From assembly GCF_945952405.1 (NCBI RefSeq), contig NZ_CAMFIA010000012.1:1-64000 (forward strand): 64,000 nt of DNA, read 5' to 3'. Under the pieces are notes generated by a model. It did not search any database. It was not told the DNA's origin and saw nothing but the letters and a program-made list of their open reading frames with translations. Source of the DNA: an uncultured Stenotrophomonas sp. GTDB taxonomy: Bacteria; Pseudomonadota; Gammaproteobacteria; Xanthomonadales; Xanthomonadaceae. Positions 35,252 through 42,951 of the stretch are shown here, one piece after another. A program made the position numbers and the translations under genes. Within the stretch, counting starts at the first letter, position 1. Each line of letters starts with the position of its first letter.

Positions 35252-36301
35252 CTAGAGCAGCCGCCAGGCGCCGCAGGCAAGCAGCGCCAGTAGCATCGAC
35301 AGCAGGGCCAGGGTCCGTGGGCGCCACCATCGCCGCGGTTGCCCGGCCATCGCCTGCGGACTGCAGTAACGCACCAGCCCCGGACCGAACCCGGCCCGGT
35401 GCTGTTGCTGTGCGCAGGCTTCCAGGCAGGCGCCGCAGGCCAGGCAATCGGCCTGCGGCCCCTGGCGGATGTCCAGCTGCATCGGGCAGGCACGCACGCA
35501 GGCCGCGCAATCGGTGCAGTCACCGAGCCGGTCGGCGCTGAAGGTCGGCATCGGTCCCGCCAGCAGCGGGTGCGCGGCGCGGAACACGTAGTCCTGCGCG
35601 GTGGTCGGGTCGAGCCGCCCGCGACCGCGGCCGAGGACGCCGCCCAGGCCGGATGCGCGCGGCCCGCGTGGCTCGCCTCGGCGGGCGTCGTACAGCATGC
35701 GCGGCGTGTGTGGATCGGTCAGCAGCGGCTGCATGCGTGCGAACGGGCACAGCGAACGGCAGACCTGCTCGCGCAGGAAGCCGGCGTTGCCCCAGGTGGC
35801 CGCGGCGTAGAACAGCACCCAGAACGTTTCCCAGCCGCTCCAGCCGGCGTGCGGTGCCGCGGTCAGCAACTCGGCGATCGGGCTGAACAGGCCGACGAAG
35901 GTGACGCCGGTCCACAGCGACAGCAGCCCCCATGCCAGCTGCGTGGCCGGGCGCGCCGCCGCTGCCGGCAGTACCCGCGCGATACCTGCGGCGATCCAGT
36001 CGAACGCGCGCCGCCACAGCGTCTGTGGGCAGGCGTGGCCGCACCAGACGCGCCCGGCCAGATGGGTCAGCAGCGCGAGCGCCATCGCCAGCACTGCCAG
36101 CAGGCCGATCAGGATCCCGACATCGTCGGGCCACAGCGTCCATCCGAACAGATCGAAGCGGCGTGCGTTGATGTCCAGCAGCAGCGCCTGGCGCCCGTTC
36201 CAGCGCAGCCACGGCAGCGCGTAGAACAGGACCAGCAGGGCGGCGCTGAGCGTGCCCCGCCAGTGCCAGGGGCGGGGCGGTGCGGTGCGGGTCATGCTCA
36301 T
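35252..36301 (-). CDS. CcoG/FixG-like membrane ferredoxin, short form
   Basis: A 349-residue membrane iron-sulfur protein. Four or five transmembrane helices, the NapH-like stretch GRVWCGHACPQTLW, a CRSLCPFAR motif, and two [4Fe-4S] motifs (CTDCAACVRACP and CLACGACLEAC) match CcoG/FixG, which handles copper for cbb3 oxidase assembly. Typical CcoG is longer; the C-terminal Ig-like periplasmic domain is missing here and one last transmembrane helix ends the protein. The start overlaps the upstream stop (ATGA). No ccoNOP genes are in the window. Confidence 0.85.
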   Translation of the reverse strand: MSMTRTAPPRPWHWRGTLSAALLVLFYALPWLRWNGRQALLLDINARRFDLFGWTLWPDDVGILIGLLAVLAMALALLTHLAGRVWCGHACPQTLWRRAFDWIAAGIARVLPAAAARPATQLAWGLLSLWTGVTFVGLFSPIAELLTAAPHAGWSGWETFWVLFYAAATWGNAGFLREQVCRSLCPFARMQPLLTDPHTPRMLYDARRGEPRGPRASGLGGVLGRGRGRLDPTTAQDYVFRAAHPLLAGPMPTFSADRLGDCTDCAACVRACPMQLDIRQGPQADCLACGACLEACAQQQHRAGFGPGLVRYCSPQAMAGQPRRWWRPRTLALLSMLLALLACGAWRLL

Positions 36302-36585
36302 CCCAGCGGCAGCTCGTCGTCGTCGTCGCTCGGCAGCGGACGCAGCAGGTACCAGGTCACCGCGCTGGACAGCGCGGTGACCGCCCAGAACATGAAGAAG
36401 CCGGCGGTATAGCCCAGCTCGCGGCTGATCGCGGAACCCGGGAAGCTGATTGCCTGCAGGCGCAGCGGATCGACGAAGGCGAAGAACACCACGCTGGCCA
36501 GGCCGGCGGCGATGAAACTGGGCCAGAGGATGGCGCCCCAGTGCTGGATCAACCGCTGGCGGCGGCTTGGAGAAGGTCTGTTCAT
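36298..36585 (-). CDS. Small two-helix membrane protein
   Basis: A 95-residue protein with two transmembrane helices (ILWPSFIAAGLASVVFFAFV; YTAGFFMFWAVTALSSAVTWYLL) and an acidic tail (DDDDELPLG). It overlaps the CcoG-like gene by four bases, so the two are coupled. Its start lies 115 bases from a perfect FNR box shared with the divergent haemoglobin gene, suggesting a microaerobic role. The family is not recognised with certainty. Confidence 0.75.
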   Translation of the reverse strand: MNRPSPSRRQRLIQHWGAILWPSFIAAGLASVVFFAFVDPLRLQAISFPGSAISRELGYTAGFFMFWAVTALSSAVTWYLLRPLPSDDDDELPLG

Positions 36586-36699
36586 GCTGTCCCGGATCGA
36601 AAAGAGGGCGGCGCGTATACTTCGCCGGGGCGGGCGCCGCATCCGCAGGGCATGCTTCCTGCAAGCCTGCCAGCCTAGGTGCAGCGGACTGCGCCGACA

Positions 36700-36713
36700 T
36701 TGATCTGGATCAA
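36700..36713. promoter_or_regulatory. Perfect FNR/Anr box
   Basis: TTGATCTGGATCAA matches the consensus TTGAT-N4-ATCAA exactly. It lies between the divergent membrane-protein/CcoG operon and the haemoglobin gene, 52 bases before the latter, and can serve both. Confidence 0.85.
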
Positions 36714-36764
36714 CGGCGGTGCCGCCTGGCTGCGGCACACTGCCGGCAAGCTTTGGGTGCCCCG

Positions 36765-37205
36765 ATGAACGCAATACCGCCGCCTGTCCTTCCCGTCGCC
36801 TCGCCCGAGTTGTGCAGCGAGCAGGAAGTGACCCGCCTGGTCCACGACTTCTATGCCCGCGTCCGCGAGGAGGAACGGCTGGGGCCGGTGTTCGGGGCGC
36901 ACGTCCATGACTGGCCGGAGCACCTGGCACAGCTGGTCGACTTCTGGTCGGCGATGCTGCGCGGCACCCGCCGCTTCAAGGGCTCACCGATGTCCAAGCA
37001 CATGGCCATCGAACTGGACAAGGACCTGTTCGACCGTTGGCTGGTGCTGTTCCGGATCACGACCGCCGAGTGTGGCAATCCGCCGATGCAGGAGCTGGCC
37101 AACGACGTCGCCGCACGCATCGGCGAGACCTTCTGGAAGCGCTACCAGATGCTGCGCTGGCCGCAGGTCGGATTGCCGGTGCTGGGGATCCCCGCCAAGG
37201 ATTGA
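36765..37205 (+). CDS. Truncated haemoglobin, group 3-like
   Basis: A 146-residue globin. EEERLGPVFGAHVHDWPEHLAQLVDFWSAMLRGTRRFKGSPMSKHMAIEL carries the group-3 pattern, with the proximal histidine expected in KHMAIEL-like helix F context and WP in the CD/E region. Group 3 (cygb-like) truncated globins bind oxygen or nitric oxide and are often microaerobically controlled. The upstream FNR box and the downstream hemN fit such control. The start at 36765 gives the usual length. Confidence 0.87.
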   Translation: MNAIPPPVLPVASPELCSEQEVTRLVHDFYARVREEERLGPVFGAHVHDWPEHLAQLVDFWSAMLRGTRRFKGSPMSKHMAIELDKDLFDRWLVLFRITTAECGNPPMQELANDVAARIGETFWKRYQMLRWPQVGLPVLGIPAKD

Positions 37206-37215
37206 TCTGGGTCAA
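37202..37215 (+). promoter_or_regulatory. FNR/Anr box before hemN
   Basis: TTGATCTGGGTCAA has one mismatch from TTGAT-N4-ATCAA. It overlaps the haemoglobin stop codon and ends 34 bases before the hemN ATG. Confidence 0.78.
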
Positions 37216-37249
37216 GGCGGTGGCGGCGGCCACGCGCGATGCTGGCGCC

Positions 37250-38659
37250 ATGGACACGTTCTCTCCCGCCGCCGGCGGCCTGGCCTGGACCTTCGACCCC
37301 GATCTGCTGCGCCGGCATGACCGGCCGGGGCCGCGCTACACCTCGTATCCAACCGCGCCGCATTTCCACGATGGCTTCGATGCACCGGCGCTGCGCCAGG
37401 CGATCGCCGACAGCAACCAGCTGGCCCGGGCGCTGTCGCTGTACGTGCATGTGCCGTTCTGTTCCAGCCCGTGCTTCTACTGTGGCTGCAACCGGGTGAT
37501 TACCCGTGATCGCGGCCGCGGTCACAGCTACGTATCGCGCGTGCTGGCCGAAGCCGATCTGCTGGCGCCGCAGTTCGAGGATGGCCGCGAGGTGATCCAG
37601 CTGCACCTGGGCGGCGGCACGCCGAACTTCCTGGATGCCGAGGCGATGACCACGCTGGTGGAAGGGCTGCGCCGGCGTTTCGATTTCAGCAGTTCGCCGC
37701 AGCGTGACTTCTCGATCGAACTCGATCCGCGCTTCATCGATACCCGTGACGTCGCCCTGCTGGCGCGGCTGGGCTTCAATCGTGCCAGCCTGGGTGTGCA
37801 GGACTTCGATCCGCTGGTACAGGCATCGATCAACCGCGTGCAGGGCGTGCAGCAGACGCTGGACATCCTGCAGGCCTGCCGCGACAGTGGCATGCGCTCG
37901 GTCAATGTCGACCTGATCTACGGCCTGCCGGGGCAGAGCCTGGAGGGCTTCGGCCGCACCCTCGAACGGGTGCTGGCACTGCGCCCGGACCGCTTGGCGG
38001 TCTATGGGTATGCGCACCTGCCACACCTGTTCCGCGCGCAGAAGCAGATCGACGAAAGCCGCCTGCCTTCGCCGGAGGACAAGCTGGCGCTGCTGGGCCT
38101 GGCGGTGGAGCGGCTCTCCGCGGCCGGCTACCAGTACATCGGCATGGATCATTTCGCGTTGCCGGAAGAGGACCTGTCGCGTGCACAGCGCGCCGGCCAG
38201 CTGCATCGCAATTTCATGGGCTATACGACCCATGCCGACACCGACCTGCTCGGCCTGGGGGTCAGTGCGATCAGCCATATCGGCGCGACCTACAGCCAGA
38301 ATCCGCGCGACCTGCCGTCGTGGGAGGATGCGGTGGACCAGGGCCAGCTGCCGGTCTGGCGTGGCGTGGCGCTGAGTGCCGACGACCAGCTGCGCGCGGA
38401 ACTGATCCAGCAGCTGATGTGCCAGGGCGAGGTGGATGGCCGCGTGCTGGGCCAGCGCCATGGTATCGATTTCGAGCAGTACTTCGCCGAGGACCTGCGC
38501 TCGGTGCAGCGGTTGCAGGAAGATGGCCTGGCCGAGTACCGCGCAGGCGTGGTGCGTGCCAGCGAGCCGGGGCGGCCTCTGCTGCGGCTGCTGGCGATGT
38601 GCTTTGATCCCTACCTGCGCGCGGCGCACACGCAGCCGCGCTATTCGCGTGCGATCTGA
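37250..38659 (+). CDS. hemN: Oxygen-independent coproporphyrinogen III oxidase
   Basis: A 469-residue radical SAM enzyme for haem synthesis without oxygen. The SAM cluster cysteines are C71, C75 and C78 in HVPFCSSPCFYCGCN, followed by GGGTPNFL, the DPRFID region, VNVDLIYGLPGQ and the C-terminal HemN domain (LHRNFMGYTTHADTDLLGLGVSAIS). The fourth cysteine C80 also fits HemN proper. An FNR box just upstream implies anaerobic induction. The ATG at 37250 was chosen because the longer frame lies inside the haemoglobin gene. Confidence 0.96.
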   Translation: MDTFSPAAGGLAWTFDPDLLRRHDRPGPRYTSYPTAPHFHDGFDAPALRQAIADSNQLARALSLYVHVPFCSSPCFYCGCNRVITRDRGRGHSYVSRVLAEADLLAPQFEDGREVIQLHLGGGTPNFLDAEAMTTLVEGLRRRFDFSSSPQRDFSIELDPRFIDTRDVALLARLGFNRASLGVQDFDPLVQASINRVQGVQQTLDILQACRDSGMRSVNVDLIYGLPGQSLEGFGRTLERVLALRPDRLAVYGYAHLPHLFRAQKQIDESRLPSPEDKLALLGLAVERLSAAGYQYIGMDHFALPEEDLSRAQRAGQLHRNFMGYTTHADTDLLGLGVSAISHIGATYSQNPRDLPSWEDAVDQGQLPVWRGVALSADDQLRAELIQQLMCQGEVDGRVLGQRHGIDFEQYFAEDLRSVQRLQEDGLAEYRAGVVRASEPGRPLLRLLAMCFDPYLRAAHTQPRYSRAI

Positions 38660-38705
38660 AGGGGTGTGGCTTCCTGCAGGCGTCAGCGCTGCAGGAGCCG
38701 GCCGA

Positions 38706-39173
38706 TCAACGCTTCTTGCCGAAGCCGCGCTCCGGATGGCTGGCGGCCATGCCGCCGCTTGCAGTGGTACGCCACCTGCCGCTCAGGTCGCGGGTGCTGA
38801 TCGAGTAGGAGCCATCGCTGTATTCGGTTCGCCACCTGCCGCTCAAGTCGCGCGTGCTGGTCGAGCGGGCACCGTTGCTGTACTGGGTGATGATCCGGCC
38901 GCTCAGGTCGCTGGTCGTGTCGGAGTAGCTGCCGTCGCTGTAGGTGGTGCGCTTGCGGCCGCTGAGGTCGGTGGTGGTGACCGAGCGGCTGCCGTTGCTG
39001 TGCTCGGCGATCACGCGCTTGGACTGGTCGCGGGTGATGCGGCTGGAGGAGCCGTCGCTGTGGCGGATATCGAGGCTGCCATCGCCATTGCGACGGCTGT
39101 CGGAGTACGACTGCGCAAGCGCAGGAACGCTGGCCAGGCACAGCAGGGGAAACATCAGGACAGACAGCTTCAT
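38706..39173 (-). CDS. Exported 20-residue tandem repeat protein
   Basis: A 155-residue protein with signal peptide (1-20, ending ALA) followed by about five repeats of 20 residues. The unit ends in DLSGRW/K and contains YSDGSYS or HSNGSRS (for example TTDLSGRKRTTYSDGSYSD). At DNA level the repeats are about 60 bp and clearly duplicated. It resembles short secreted repeat or RHS-like beta-strand repeats, but no named family is certain. AAGGAAC precedes the ATG. It is the last bacterial gene before the prophage. Confidence 0.75.
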   Translation of the reverse strand: MKLSVLMFPLLCLASVPALAQSYSDSRRNGDGSLDIRHSDGSSSRITRDQSKRVIAEHSNGSRSVTTTDLSGRKRTTYSDGSYSDTTSDLSGRIITQYSNGARSTSTRDLSGRWRTEYSDGSYSISTRDLSGRWRTTASGGMAASHPERGFGKKR

Positions 39174-39342
39174 GTGCGGGTTCCTTGTGCAATGCCCCGA
39201 AGAGCGGACGCCATCCTGCGCTGCGATGTTGGTGCCCGGAGCCGGAATCAGAACCCCTTGTGCTGCAAGGGGCTCAGGGGATTCTGGGGAAAATATGGGC
39301 AGTCCTGCAGCTCTCAGGGGCCAACGCGCTGCTCACAGCAGT
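39174..39342. other. Host-prophage junction region, attL candidate zone
   Basis: This 169-base gap separates the last host gene from the first phage gene. It holds AACCCCTTG-TGCTG-CAAGGGGCT and AT-rich GGGGAAAATATGGG, but no tRNA end or clear core is visible. No integrase gene fits here. Confidence 0.4.
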
Positions 39343-39603
39343 CTAGCCGCCGCTCCTCCTCTCGTCATCGGCCCAACGTAGGACCTCCGACCGTTTCCAC
39401 TTCTTCTCGTTTCCGATCTGAAGCGGGGCAGGGAAGCTGGGACGGCACGCAAGCCTTTCAAGGAAGCCGCGCCGGTTGGGCTTCCCGTCCGGCGTCGTCA
39501 GGCCCAAGAGGACGGCACAGGAATCCGCGCTGAGCCAGCGTTCACCTTCGATCATTGCGGCCAGAACTGTGATTGTCGGGTCAGGAACAGGCTGTTCGAT
39601 CAC
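39343..39603 (-). CDS. Excisionase/AlpA-like DNA-binding protein
   Basis: An 86-residue protein with a MerR-like winged helix pattern: LSADSCAVLLGL then a wing and FPAPLQIGNEKKWKRSEVLRWAD, as in phage excisionases and AlpA regulators. GTG start overlapping the upstream stop (GTGA). It is the last gene of the leftward operon, where xis and int normally lie, but no integrase follows it. Confidence 0.65.
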   Translation of the reverse strand: MIEQPVPDPTITVLAAMIEGERWLSADSCAVLLGLTTPDGKPNRRGFLERLACRPSFPAPLQIGNEKKWKRSEVLRWADDERRSGG

Positions 39604-39932
39604 TGCGCCTCCTCAGCCGAGCTCAAGACGCAGGAAGCCGCGCCAGGTTTGCGCAGGTGCGACGCGTACTCAAGCCACAGCAGCGCTCCGGCCATTTCCT
39701 GGATGGTCTGTTCGAAGGAGTCTCCGGGTGCCACCGAATGGGCGACCTCCGGCCATTCCTTACCCATCAATTGTGCTGATGCACGGGCTTGGTTGATCTT
39801 GGCTCCGTCGGCAGCGGCAAAGATCCCAAACGTGATTGCGCGCCGGATGTCCCTGACTGCTTTGGCGGAGATCTGGTAGTCGGGTTCGTCCTCAAGGTGG
39901 GCCAAATCGACCAGGTCATCGAAGATGCTCAT
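39600..39932 (-). CDS. Hypothetical phage protein
   Basis: A 110-residue soluble protein (MSIFDDLVDLAHLEDEPDY ... SFEQTIQEMAGALLWLEYASHL) with no motif I recognise. Its ATG overlaps the preceding stop and its stop overlaps the following start, so it belongs to the left early operon. Function unknown. Confidence 0.7.
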   Translation of the reverse strand: MSIFDDLVDLAHLEDEPDYQISAKAVRDIRRAITFGIFAAADGAKINQARASAQLMGKEWPEVAHSVAPGDSFEQTIQEMAGALLWLEYASHLRKPGAASCVLSSAEEAQ

Positions 39933-40189
39933 GCTTCGGCTCCTGCGGCCCGATACAGGCCGGTCGCGATATCGAGAAGAAAATCCATCGTCACGACCTC
40001 GTCATATCCGAACGAGACGTCCTTGCCATTGGCATCTCGCATGCCTTGCCACAGCAGGCCTTGCACGTGATCGGTGAGAAGCCTGGCCTTGCTCAGTGCG
40101 ACGTCCAGATCCTGCCCGGATACCACCATAAGTGGCGACCCGGGGATTGCGATTTCCTTGGTCTTTTCCGGCGTGGCCGCATTGCTCAT
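39929..40189 (-). CDS. Hypothetical phage protein
   Basis: An 86-residue protein (MSNAATPEKTKEIAIPG). SQDLDVALSKARLLTDHVQGLLWQ-like helical stretch and a C-terminal MDFLLDIATGLYRAAGAE recall the small DUF3077-like phage proteins, but this is not certain. The start at 40189 overlaps the upstream stop (ATGA) and was preferred over a frame extension. Confidence 0.65.
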   Translation of the reverse strand: MSNAATPEKTKEIAIPGSPLMVVSGQDLDVALSKARLLTDHVQGLLWQGMRDANGKDVSFGYDEVVTMDFLLDIATGLYRAAGAEA

Positions 40190-40437
40190 TGGGCACCCCC
40201 GGCGTAACGCAGCGCCCTGCACATTTCGAGAAGGTCAGCGAAGACGAACAAGTCGTCATCGGTGATCCGGTCGCTGTCCATGTTGCTCAACTGCCGATGG
40301 ACATAGTCGAAGTAGATGTTGGCCTTCAGGTCACTGTGCATTGTGTCGATCCCGGCGCAGACCTGGAGCAGCGGGGCATTGTCCTGCACAGGGATCAGGC
40401 TGAACGGCTCTTCTTTGGTGAGGGGGGTGTCAGACAC
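40186..40437 (-). CDS. Hypothetical phage protein
   Basis: An 83-residue acidic protein (FSLIPVQDNAPLLQVCAGIDTMHSDLKANIYFDYVHRQLSN ... DDLFVFADLLEMCRALRYAGG). GTG start with AGGAGG upstream, inside the end of the preceding gene. Its pattern of LLQVCAGI and FADLLEMCRAL resembles small phage early proteins of unknown role. Confidence 0.65.
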   Translation of the reverse strand: MSDTPLTKEEPFSLIPVQDNAPLLQVCAGIDTMHSDLKANIYFDYVHRQLSNMDSDRITDDDLFVFADLLEMCRALRYAGGAQ

Positions 40438-40813
40438 GGGCGGCCTCCTTCAGGGGCTGGCGGCACACGTCCCGCTCGTTGTCACGCAGGTAGGTAAGCA
40501 GGTCCTCCGACTCGGAGAGGAGGCTCTCCATACCAAGCATGAGGCAGTCCACGGCATGTTCAGGGAGGGGGGCATACAGCACGCGTTCTTCTTCCTCGCA
40601 GGCATCCCGCAGGTCCTGCTTGGACGTGAAGTCTCGGCGGATCACGTCGAGGATGGCGATGGCTGCCTTGGTGTTCTGGTCGACCCGGACCAAGCGGTTG
40701 GTCAGGCAGTCGGAAAGAGGGTTGTCCCTCCACATCGAGCTCAGGTAGTGCTCACTGACCGCAAGCCGTGCTTCTGCGGTTGGTTCTGCCGGGGGTACAC
40801 TGTTCTTCGCCAT
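40430..40813 (-). CDS. Hypothetical phage protein
   Basis: A 127-residue, helical, acidic protein (YLSSMWRDNPLSDCLTNRL ... EHAVDCLMLGMESLLSESEDLLTYLRDNERDVC). AAGGAAG precedes the ATG. It sits in the left early operon with eight-base overlap downstream. No motif recognised. Confidence 0.65.
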   Translation of the reverse strand: MAKNSVPPAEPTAEARLAVSEHYLSSMWRDNPLSDCLTNRLVRVDQNTKAAIAILDVIRRDFTSKQDLRDACEEEERVLYAPLPEHAVDCLMLGMESLLSESEDLLTYLRDNERDVCRQPLKEAARV

Positions 40814-40836
40814 GTTGGCTTCCTTGATCTGGTCGA

Positions 40837-41091
40837 TTACGGGTGCGGCTTGGCAGACGGCTCGAGCGTTCCCGCGCTCGGGCCGTCACTGTTTTTGAGG
40901 TTCCAGTCGGGCTGGAAAGTGACCGCCCGATCCACAGAAAGGATCGACGGTGCGTAGACGTGTAGTTCTGCCTTGTTCTTGTGGGCGCCTCGCAGTTGTA
41001 CTTGGATGCCGTCGCCGATGTAGACCGTCGTACCTGCCTTCACCGTCATGACGATCGGCCTACCGTGAGGGGTAGGTGTTTCCCTACTCAT
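40837..41091 (-). CDS. CsrA-like RNA-binding protein
   Basis: An 84-residue protein whose residues about 14-57 follow the CsrA fold: VMTVKAGTTVYIGDGIQVQLRG, then AELHVYAPSILSVDRAV, which aligns with ILTRRVGETLMIGD-V-V-VLG and VRIGVNAPKEVSVHREE of CsrA. The conserved arginine in VDRA (R44 in E. coli CsrA) is kept, while the second basic residue near the N-terminus (R7) is K and R6 is V. A C-terminal Pro/Ser-rich tail of about 25 residues extends it. CsrA binds GGA motifs in RNA. A role in host or phage mRNA control is inference. Confidence 0.72.
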   Translation of the reverse strand: MSRETPTPHGRPIVMTVKAGTTVYIGDGIQVQLRGAHKNKAELHVYAPSILSVDRAVTFQPDWNLKNSDGPSAGTLEPSAKPHP

Positions 41092-41338
41092 GTTTCAGGT
41101 TTCCTTTGTTCAGGTCCTCGTGTGAAAATGCAAAAGTCGGGGGATGTGCGTCACTCGCTGCTGCGACGCAAAGAACGACGTTCGGATTTTTGGCGACTGC
41201 GATCTCAATCATTCGTAGCGGAACCAGCACGACCGCTGCGCTGCCTAGGGCCACCCAGGCCGCACGAAGAAGCCTAGATGACGATCGACTCGGCGCTGTG
41301 CCGTAACCGCCGCTCTGACAAGGGTGGTTAGGATTCAT
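41084..41338 (-). CDS. Small phage membrane protein
   Basis: An 84-residue protein with one transmembrane helix (WVALGSAAVVLVPLRMIEIAVA) after a basic N-terminus. It overlaps both neighbours by a few bases (ATGA with the Rha-like gene), so it is likely a real operon member. Function unknown. Confidence 0.55.
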   Translation of the reverse strand: MNPNHPCQSGGYGTAPSRSSSRLLRAAWVALGSAAVVLVPLRMIEIAVAKNPNVVLCVAAASDAHPPTFAFSHEDLNKGNLKHE

Positions 41339-42072
41339 GCCGCTGCCTTTGCCAGTTCAGCGCCTATGCGAGCGATGCCCTTTGGCGTGATCCTGGCTTG
41401 TTCAACGACCTTGTCGGTTCCATCCTCGCGCTGAACGGTAGTGACTTTGTGGCACATGACGCCTTGCTGGATCCGTTCTTGGTAGGCGAGCCAGCCGCTG
41501 TGGCCCGGACGTTGGTAGACCCAACCATGAGCCACCAGCCAGCGCCGCAGATCTACCGGGCGGACCTGCAGAACCTTGGCCGCGTCTCGCATGCACAGTG
41601 AGCCATCGGCTGCAGCTATCCGGTTCAGCGTAGCCAGCTGCGGCGCCTGTTCCGCGACCGTCTGCTCCAGGCTGATCACTTTCTCGGTGTAAGTCAGAAG
41701 CAGGCAGCGCATCGCAAGAGGATCGTTCAAGACGGCCATCGGGGCGGAGGACCGCATCTTGACCTTCTGGGCCATATCAAAGAAGGCCCTCACCAGGGAC
41801 TTCTTGAAAGAGCGCACGATTGGGCTGTTCCGCATGTACGCCAGAAGCAGGGTGGCCTGCTGTTCGTTCAGTTCGGCGATCTCTCGCGTCTGCGTTCCCC
41901 CAGCTGTTGAAAAGGGGCGCATTTCAAATTGCACCCTTCCGAACTCCTCCAAGTCCGAGACATAGACACGGACGAGCTGGATGACCGCCCTATGCTCATT
42001 GCCAGTGTTCTCGGCGATGGTCTGGGTGCTGGTGACGGCGATGCCACCGTTAAGAGTTACGAGATCTTTCAT
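41335..42072 (-). CDS. Rha/antirepressor-type phage regulatory protein
   Basis: A 245-residue protein. The N-terminal part is Rha-like (MTSTQTIAENTGNEHRAVIQLVRVYVSDLEEFG, then STAGGTQTREIAELNEQQATLLLAYMRNSPIVRSFKKSLVRAFFDM). The C-terminal part is an ANT/KilAC-like domain (LCMRDAAKVLQVRPVDLRRWLVAHGWVYQRPGHSGWLAYQ, then ITPKGIARIGAELAK). Rha and antirepressor proteins modulate lysogeny decisions. Overlaps its neighbours by four bases. Confidence 0.82.
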   Translation of the reverse strand: MKDLVTLNGGIAVTSTQTIAENTGNEHRAVIQLVRVYVSDLEEFGRVQFEMRPFSTAGGTQTREIAELNEQQATLLLAYMRNSPIVRSFKKSLVRAFFDMAQKVKMRSSAPMAVLNDPLAMRCLLLTYTEKVISLEQTVAEQAPQLATLNRIAAADGSLCMRDAAKVLQVRPVDLRRWLVAHGWVYQRPGHSGWLAYQERIQQGVMCHKVTTVQREDGTDKVVEQARITPKGIARIGAELAKAAA

Positions 42073-42260
42073 GGAGATGGTTCCTTGAGGCCTAGGGCCT
42101 GCTTGATCAAATTGGAGAGAGTCCAGTTGAGGGAACGTTCGTCTGCCCTCGCCTTTGCCTCAGCTGCCGCCCTGACCTCGGGCGGCAAGCGGAGGGGGAA
42201 GGGGCCTACCTGCGGCCGGTCATGCTGTGGCTTGGGAGTTGCAGCGCGAGTCGCGGACAC
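42069..42260 (-). CDS. Arc-type repressor
   Basis: A 63-residue protein with the ribbon-helix-helix pattern GPFPLRLPPEVRAAAEAKARADERSLNWTLSNLIKQAL as in Arc-like repressors. A GTG at 42260 with AGAGGAAC upstream is the likely start; an earlier GTG at 42290 lies inside an operator copy. It is the first gene of the leftward operon and probably represses its own promoter. Confidence 0.75.
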   Translation of the reverse strand: MSATRAATPKPQHDRPQVGPFPLRLPPEVRAAAEAKARADERSLNWTLSNLIKQALGLKEPSP

Positions 42261-42283
42261 GGGAGTTCCTCTGGTTGGTCTGC

Positions 42284-42350
42284 GAGTCACGGTGAATCAT
42301 GAGTCACCGTGATCCTTGGCGTCAATAGGGCGATGAGTTACGGTGACTCA
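42284..42350. promoter_or_regulatory. Arc-type operator cluster
   Basis: Three related sites lie between the divergent Arc-type genes: GAGTCACGGTGA (42284-42295), GAGTCACCGTGA (42301-42312) and TGAGTTACGGTGACTCA (42334-42350), the last nearly a palindrome. This is the natural operator for one or both Arc-type proteins. Confidence 0.7.
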
Positions 42351-42379
42351 TCGATAAAAGTGTCGTTAATGATTCGTTC

Positions 42380-42796
42380 ATGGCCAGAGACATCACACCT
42401 TTTCCCCTCCGTCTTCCTGCAGATCTGCGCGATCGCTTGGAGCAGTTCGCAAAAATGGAGGCGCGATCTCTCAACGCTGAAATCGTTTCGAGACTCGAGG
42501 CGAGCTTTCCCACCGTCGAGATGGAGATCTATCGAACTCGTGGGGAGGAAGTGAACAAGCTGGACTTCGCAATCCAAATGGCCGAAGAAGTCATAGCCGC
42601 ATGCGCTGTGAGGCTGGAAAGCGGTAGCCTCACGACTTCTGAACGTGAGGCCTTGGAGACGGACAAGGCTCGCGAGGAGAGTCGGCTCCTGAAGCTCAAG
42701 GGTCTCCAAGATCGATTGTTCTACGACATGGACTTCATCACTGGTGATCAGCGCTTCACCAAGAGCGGAAAACCTTGGATTGCGGACGACAAGTAG
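42380..42796 (+). CDS. Arc-type DNA-binding protein with coiled-coil tail
   Basis: A 138-residue protein with an N-terminal ribbon-helix-helix (DITPFPLRLPADLRDRLEQFAKMEARSLNAEIVSRLEASF) and a helical C-terminal region of about 85 residues. Divergent from the other Arc-type gene across a shared operator cluster. GC content is lower than in the host genes. Confidence 0.8.
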   Translation: MARDITPFPLRLPADLRDRLEQFAKMEARSLNAEIVSRLEASFPTVEMEIYRTRGEEVNKLDFAIQMAEEVIAACAVRLESGSLTTSEREALETDKAREESRLLKLKGLQDRLFYDMDFITGDQRFTKSGKPWIADDK

Positions 42797-42951
42797 TCTC
42801 ATGTCGGCATCCCTGGGCAGGCCTTCAGCTTTTGCTGAACTCGCCTCGGATGCCGGGATTGCCCTGACCTACGCAGGCGACGGCCGTCAGGTCTCCCGAT
42901 GCGAGCCAGCCATGTCATGATCCGGTCCGGGACTACGGATAGGGGGATCCC

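Noticed and set aside
39220..39300. tRNA 3' end as attachment site in the junction
   Set aside because: GGTTCTGATTCC-like bases and CACCA on the minus strand do not make a valid T arm or acceptor stem.
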